From contig NZ_JAUSVA010000003.1 of assembly GCF_030813695.1 (NCBI RefSeq), forward strand, positions 233,883-297,882: DNA of 64,000 nt. Reading direction: 5' to 3'. This document shows, piece after piece, positions 61,064 through 64,000 of this stretch; position 1 is the stretch's first letter; each line of letters opens with the position of its first letter. The position numbers were made by a program, and so were the translations under genes. Under the pieces are notes generated by a model, which was not told where the DNA came from, did not search any database, and saw only the letters and a list, made by a program, of their open reading frames with translations. Origin of the DNA: Kitasatospora herbaricolor. Lineage in GTDB: Bacteria > Actinomycetota > Actinomycetes > Streptomycetales > Streptomycetaceae.

Positions 61064-61633
61064 ATGAGCAAACAACAGGCCCGAGCCCGCCTCACCTACC
61101 AACGGGCCCTGCAGGAAGCCGGCACCGAGTTCGCCCGCCACGGCTACGCCGACGCCAGCCTCCTGCGCATCGCCCAGCGCATGAACCTCACCAAGGGCGC
61201 CCTCTACGGACACTTCGACTCCAAGGCCGAGATCGCCGCCGCACTGGTCGCCCTGCTCGACGAACTCCTCCCCCACCCCGGCGACCCGACCACCCACCCC
61301 CACCCCGACCCCATGGCCGACCTGCAGGAACTGGCCCTCACCGTCGCCCGCGCCGTCGAATCCGACATCCAGATCAACGCCGCCCTACGACTGACCGTCG
61401 ACGCCGCCCTCGACAGCGACCGGACCCCGCCCTTCCTCGAAGAACTGCACCGCCGGGCACTGCAACTGCTGGAAGCGGCCGGCCAGACGGAACCCGCCGC
61501 GCTGGCCGACCTGCTGATCGTCGTCCTGGTCGGCGCCTACTACACCGCGCCGACCCTCCAACGCTCCGGAATGTCCACCAGGGTGCAAGCCATCTGGGAC
61601 GCACTCGCCCCACGCTCACCCTCGACCGGATGA
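61064..61633 (+). CDS. ScbR-like TetR regulator (pseudo-receptor type)
   Basis: A 189-residue TetR protein of the gamma-butyrolactone-receptor group: QRALQEAGTEFARHGYADASLLRIAQRMNLTKGALYGHFDSKAEIAAALV, where LTKGALYGHF is the group hallmark. The C-terminal domain is shorter and more divergent than in true receptors, so it may be a pseudo-receptor that binds other ligands, such as antibiotics. Its own promoter and that of the acyl-CoA-dehydrogenase gene have an ARE. Its 3' end overlaps the end of the AfsA-type gene on the other strand by 94 bp. Confidence 0.85.
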   Translation: MSKQQARARLTYQRALQEAGTEFARHGYADASLLRIAQRMNLTKGALYGHFDSKAEIAAALVALLDELLPHPGDPTTHPHPDPMADLQELALTVARAVESDIQINAALRLTVDAALDSDRTPPFLEELHRRALQLLEAAGQTEPAALADLLIVVLVGAYYTAPTLQRSGMSTRVQAIWDALAPRSPSTG

Positions 61634-63054
61634 CCACCCGACACCACCAACGCCCACACACCCACCGAGGTCGCCAGCGTCGAGGAACCCTGCAACGCAT
61701 CGATACGCAACCGACGCACCCCCCCAGCACCCGCACCGTCCTCCCGCACGACCAACCTCACCGGACGGTCCAACTCACCGAAAGCCAGACAGACCGTGGA
61801 AAGCGACAACAACACCGGCCGCACCCCCACCCCCACCCCGACGGCACCACCCTCCCCCACGGAACAACCACCCCGCGCAACACCACCCCCCGCAAAACCA
61901 CGGGACCCCGACACAACACCACCCTCCGGCACGGCACCGCCCTCGGACGCGATACCGCCCTCCCCGACGATGCCGGACGCGCAACGGCCCTCGGACGGGG
62001 AAAGGCCCTCCCCGACGATGCGGGAGGCAGGCGCGGCACCGCCCTCGGACGCGGAACGACCCTCGGGCGCGATACCGCCGTCGGACGCGGCACCGCCCTC
62101 CTCGACGCCACGGGACGCGGACGCGGCACGACCGTCCGGCGCGGCACCGCCCTCGGACGCGATACCGCCCTCCCCGACGGTGCGGCCGTCGGGCGCGGCA
62201 CCGCCCTCGGGCGCGGAAGAGCCCTTCCCGACGGTGTGGGAGGCGGGCGCGGCACCGCCCTCGGACGCGAAAGGGCCCTCGGACGCGGAACGAGTGTCGG
62301 GCGTGGATGGGCCCTCCCCGGCGGTGCGGGGGGCGGGGGTGGTGAGCAGGTGGTGGCCGAGCTGGCGGAAGCCCTCCAGCATCGCCATCAACGGCACATG
62401 GTCGCTCGGGTGATCGAAGAGGATCGCGTGATCGAGGTCCAACGCCAGCTCCCACTGCCCCGCCGCACGCACCAGCACGCTGTCCTTGGCGCGCAGGCGA
62501 CCCACCGCCGCCGCCGGCATCCGCCGCACACGACCACGCACCGGCACCGGCCGGCGAACGCCCCCGGCCGCCGCCGCGGCCGCCCGCCCGCGCAGCATCG
62601 CGTACCGCTTGCCGTCCACCGCGATCACCCGCAGGCTCCCACGCCCGCAACGCCGCCCACCCACCACCAACTGCACCTCCACCCGCATACCGTGCCGCTG
62701 CGGGGAACCGGCACCCCAACACACCTCCAGCACCACCGGCGCCGGCGCCGCACCCACCCGCAGAGCCTGCGGATCAGTGATCTCGAAGTCCATGTCACAA
62801 CCGATGAAACGATGCGTCAACGGAACCGCGTGATAACGGTGCGCCAGGAAGACCAACGCCTGACGAATCGTCTCGGCGAACAACATCGGATCACCCAACC
62901 CGCCCGCGTCAGGGTGATACATCGCATGATCACGCGGCCACTGCGCAGCCACCAGGAAACGATCCCCACCCAGCTCCACCGCATCGGTCACGAACACCTC
63001 CGCCACCGAAGCCCGATGCACCAGATCCCGCGGGATCGGCTGCTGAAAACTCAA
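61540..63054 (-). CDS. AfsA-type butyrolactone synthase with insertion
   Basis: A 504-residue AfsA homologue; normal members have about 300. The first hotdog domain is clear: FVTDAVELGGDRFLVAAQWPRDHAMYHPD, DPMLFAETIRQALVFLAHRYHAVPLTHRFI. The second starts LRAKDSVLVRAAGQWELALDLDHAILFDHPSDHVPLMAMLEGFRQLGHHLL. Then about 165 residues (240-405) of degenerate SASEGGAAPxxR repeats interrupt it before the last strands (VLLSLSTVCLAFGELDRPVRL, RRLRIDAL). AfsA makes the butyrolactone precursor from a beta-ketoacyl-ACP and a glycerol-type phosphate. It is divergent from the canonical receptor across an ARE. Confidence 0.88.
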   Translation of the reverse strand: MSFQQPIPRDLVHRASVAEVFVTDAVELGGDRFLVAAQWPRDHAMYHPDAGGLGDPMLFAETIRQALVFLAHRYHAVPLTHRFIGCDMDFEITDPQALRVGAAPAPVVLEVCWGAGSPQRHGMRVEVQLVVGGRRCGRGSLRVIAVDGKRYAMLRGRAAAAAAGGVRRPVPVRGRVRRMPAAAVGRLRAKDSVLVRAAGQWELALDLDHAILFDHPSDHVPLMAMLEGFRQLGHHLLTTPAPRTAGEGPSTPDTRSASEGPFASEGGAAPASHTVGKGSSAPEGGAAPDGRTVGEGGIASEGGAAPDGRAASASRGVEEGGAASDGGIAPEGRSASEGGAAPASRIVGEGLSPSEGRCASGIVGEGGIASEGGAVPEGGVVSGSRGFAGGGVARGGCSVGEGGAVGVGVGVRPVLLSLSTVCLAFGELDRPVRLVVREDGAGAGGVRRLRIDALQGSSTLATSVGVWALVVSGGHPVEGERGASASQMACTLVDIPERWRVGAV

Positions 63055-63213
63055 ACCCCCCCACCCCCTCGACCCCCCCGGACACCACCGACGCGGCAGC
63101 CGAACGACGCTGTGCAGGTATGACGGTCACGGCAGGTTGCGACATCGACGTTCCCCCATTTGACAGACCACTGACATGTCCGACCGCCGGCACCGGACCA
63201 CCGACGCGACAGC

Positions 63214-63239
63214 AAATATACCTCCGAGAAGGTATATTT
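63214..63239. promoter_or_regulatory. ARE-like palindrome between AfsA and ScbR-like genes
   Basis: AAATATACCT and AGGTATATTT, 10-bp perfect arms, around CCGAGA. AT-rich; 58 bp before the receptor ATG. The position between receptor and synthase genes is standard for butyrolactone loci. Confidence 0.8.
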
Positions 63240-63297
63240 CAAGGTGCACCACCCACCCGGCCACCCCCGAACGGCCCGCACAGAACACGAGGACACC

Positions 63298-63987
63298 ATG
63301 ACACCGGCGAACGGCGAACGCCCCCGCGCAGTCAACCCCACCACCGAACACGGACGAGCCGGCCTCACCCAGGAACGCGCCCTACGCACCCGCGCCCAGA
63401 TCCTCGGCGCCGCAGCCCACGCCTTCGCCACCAAAGGCTTCCCCGCCGTCACCGTCCTCGACGTCGCCCAACTCGCCGGCATGACCAAAGGCGCCGTCTA
63501 CTTCCACTACCCCAACAAAGAAGCCCTCGCCCGCGCCGTCGCCGACGAGTTCTACCAAACCCTCAACAACCTCACCGACGACGTCGCCCGACAAAACCTC
63601 CACCCCCTCGACGCCGTCACCCAACTCCTCACCCGCACCGCCATCGCCTTCCGCGACGACCTCGTCATCCAAGCCGGCGCCCGCCTCCAGATCGAACGCT
63701 CCCTCATCGCCACCGACCTCCCCACCCCCTACATCGGCTACACCCGCACCATCACCGACTGGCTCACCCAAGCCACCCACACCCCCAACAACACCACCCC
63801 CACCAACAGCACCACCCCCAACCCCCACACCACCACCCTCGACCCCCACACCACCGCCCGCGTCCTCATCTCCGCCTTCTTCGGCGCCCAACACATCTCC
63901 TGGATCCTCACCAACCGCACCGACATCACCCAACGCGTCCAAGAAATCCTCACCACCATCCTCCCCACCACCCCACCCACCACCTGA
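63298..63987 (+). CDS. Gamma-butyrolactone receptor-like TetR (ScbR/ArpA type)
   Basis: A 229-residue TetR protein with all marks of the ScbR/ArpA group: TQERALRTRAQILGAAAHAFATKGFPAVTVLDVAQLAGMTKGAVYFHYPNKEALARAV, then a C-terminal domain with QAGARLQIERSLIA and FFGAQHISWILTNRTD. It probably represses the ARE-bearing promoters until the lactone binds. The N-terminus has about 20 extra residues, and a Thr/Asn-rich loop (TPNNTTPTNSTTPNPHTTT) is inserted near residue 165. ATG at 63298 follows GAGGA. Ends 13 bp before the window edge. Confidence 0.9.
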   Translation: MTPANGERPRAVNPTTEHGRAGLTQERALRTRAQILGAAAHAFATKGFPAVTVLDVAQLAGMTKGAVYFHYPNKEALARAVADEFYQTLNNLTDDVARQNLHPLDAVTQLLTRTAIAFRDDLVIQAGARLQIERSLIATDLPTPYIGYTRTITDWLTQATHTPNNTTPTNSTTPNPHTTTLDPHTTARVLISAFFGAQHISWILTNRTDITQRVQEILTTILPTTPPTT

Positions 63988-64000
63988 CCCAACCCACCAC

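Noticed and set aside
58321..61067. Rightward open frames of up to 909 codons over the minisatellite region
   Set aside because: Composition is Pro/Arg/Thr/His-rich, repeats with the 128-bp DNA unit in all frames, and the frame runs antisense through the acyl-CoA dehydrogenase-like gene.

Overview
The window is very GC-rich DNA with codon usage, leaderless and GTG starts, rare TTA codons and gamma-butyrolactone-type regulators. All of this points to a member of the Streptomycetaceae (Streptomyces or Kitasatospora), probably from an accessory part of a linear replicon. No rRNA, tRNA, CRISPR array or intact transposase was seen.

About 0-45 kb is a mosaic of small metabolic, transport and regulatory units. 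It holds an MFS exporter with an early TTA codon; an SRPBCC/ArsR pair; an alpha/beta hydrolase, a flavin-dependent acyl-CoA-dehydrogenase-like enzyme and an F420-NADP-oxidoreductase-like enzyme; GFA, quinone reductase, VOC and DHFR-like enzymes; TetR, ArsR, PadR and GlxA/AraC regulators; a TMEM175-like channel; an inactive-looking serine hydrolase; a NADAR-domain protein; a FUSC transporter (TTA codon 4); a promoter with an iron-box-like dyad in its spacer; a DrrAB-type ABC exporter with a DUF4097 protein and a GbsR/MarR regulator; an ECF41 sigma factor with a recognisable ECF41 promoter in front of an AhpD-like gene; an Mrr nuclease-TerD fusion; RidA; and a two-component system. At least three genes here are broken: a GNAT acetyltransferase, a DUF4279 protein and a SpoIIE-type phosphatase.

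About 43.7-63.99 kb looks like one signalling and biosynthetic locus. Acyl-CoA carboxylase beta and epsilon genes and a divergent HAD phosphatase share an intergenic region with two ARE-like palindromes. Next is a leftward operon (AfsA-like hotdog protein, ABM-like protein, unknown protein, ketoacyl synthase III), then a rightward set (TetR, degenerate SDR, tautomerase, MFS exporter). Three copies of a 16-bp palindrome lie at the two promoters of this part. After 1.8 kb of gene-free repeats come a MerR-like gene behind a 44-bp perfect palindrome, 1.6 kb of minisatellite-like repeats, an acyl-CoA dehydrogenase-like gene divergent from a GBL-receptor-like TetR, an AfsA-type butyrolactone synthase gene with a large low-complexity insertion, and a second, canonical GBL-receptor-like TetR at the right edge.

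Five palindromes with the core ATACCTTCnnGAAGGTAT link these promoters. The simplest model is a hormone-controlled cluster in which AfsA-type enzymes make a butyrolactone or butenolide signal, one or both ScbR-like receptors repress through the ARE sites, and the TetR at 51.6 kb adds a second control layer over a possible small-molecule pathway of carboxylase, KAS III, AfsA-like, SDR and tautomerase enzymes with an exporter. The pathway and its product are inferences.
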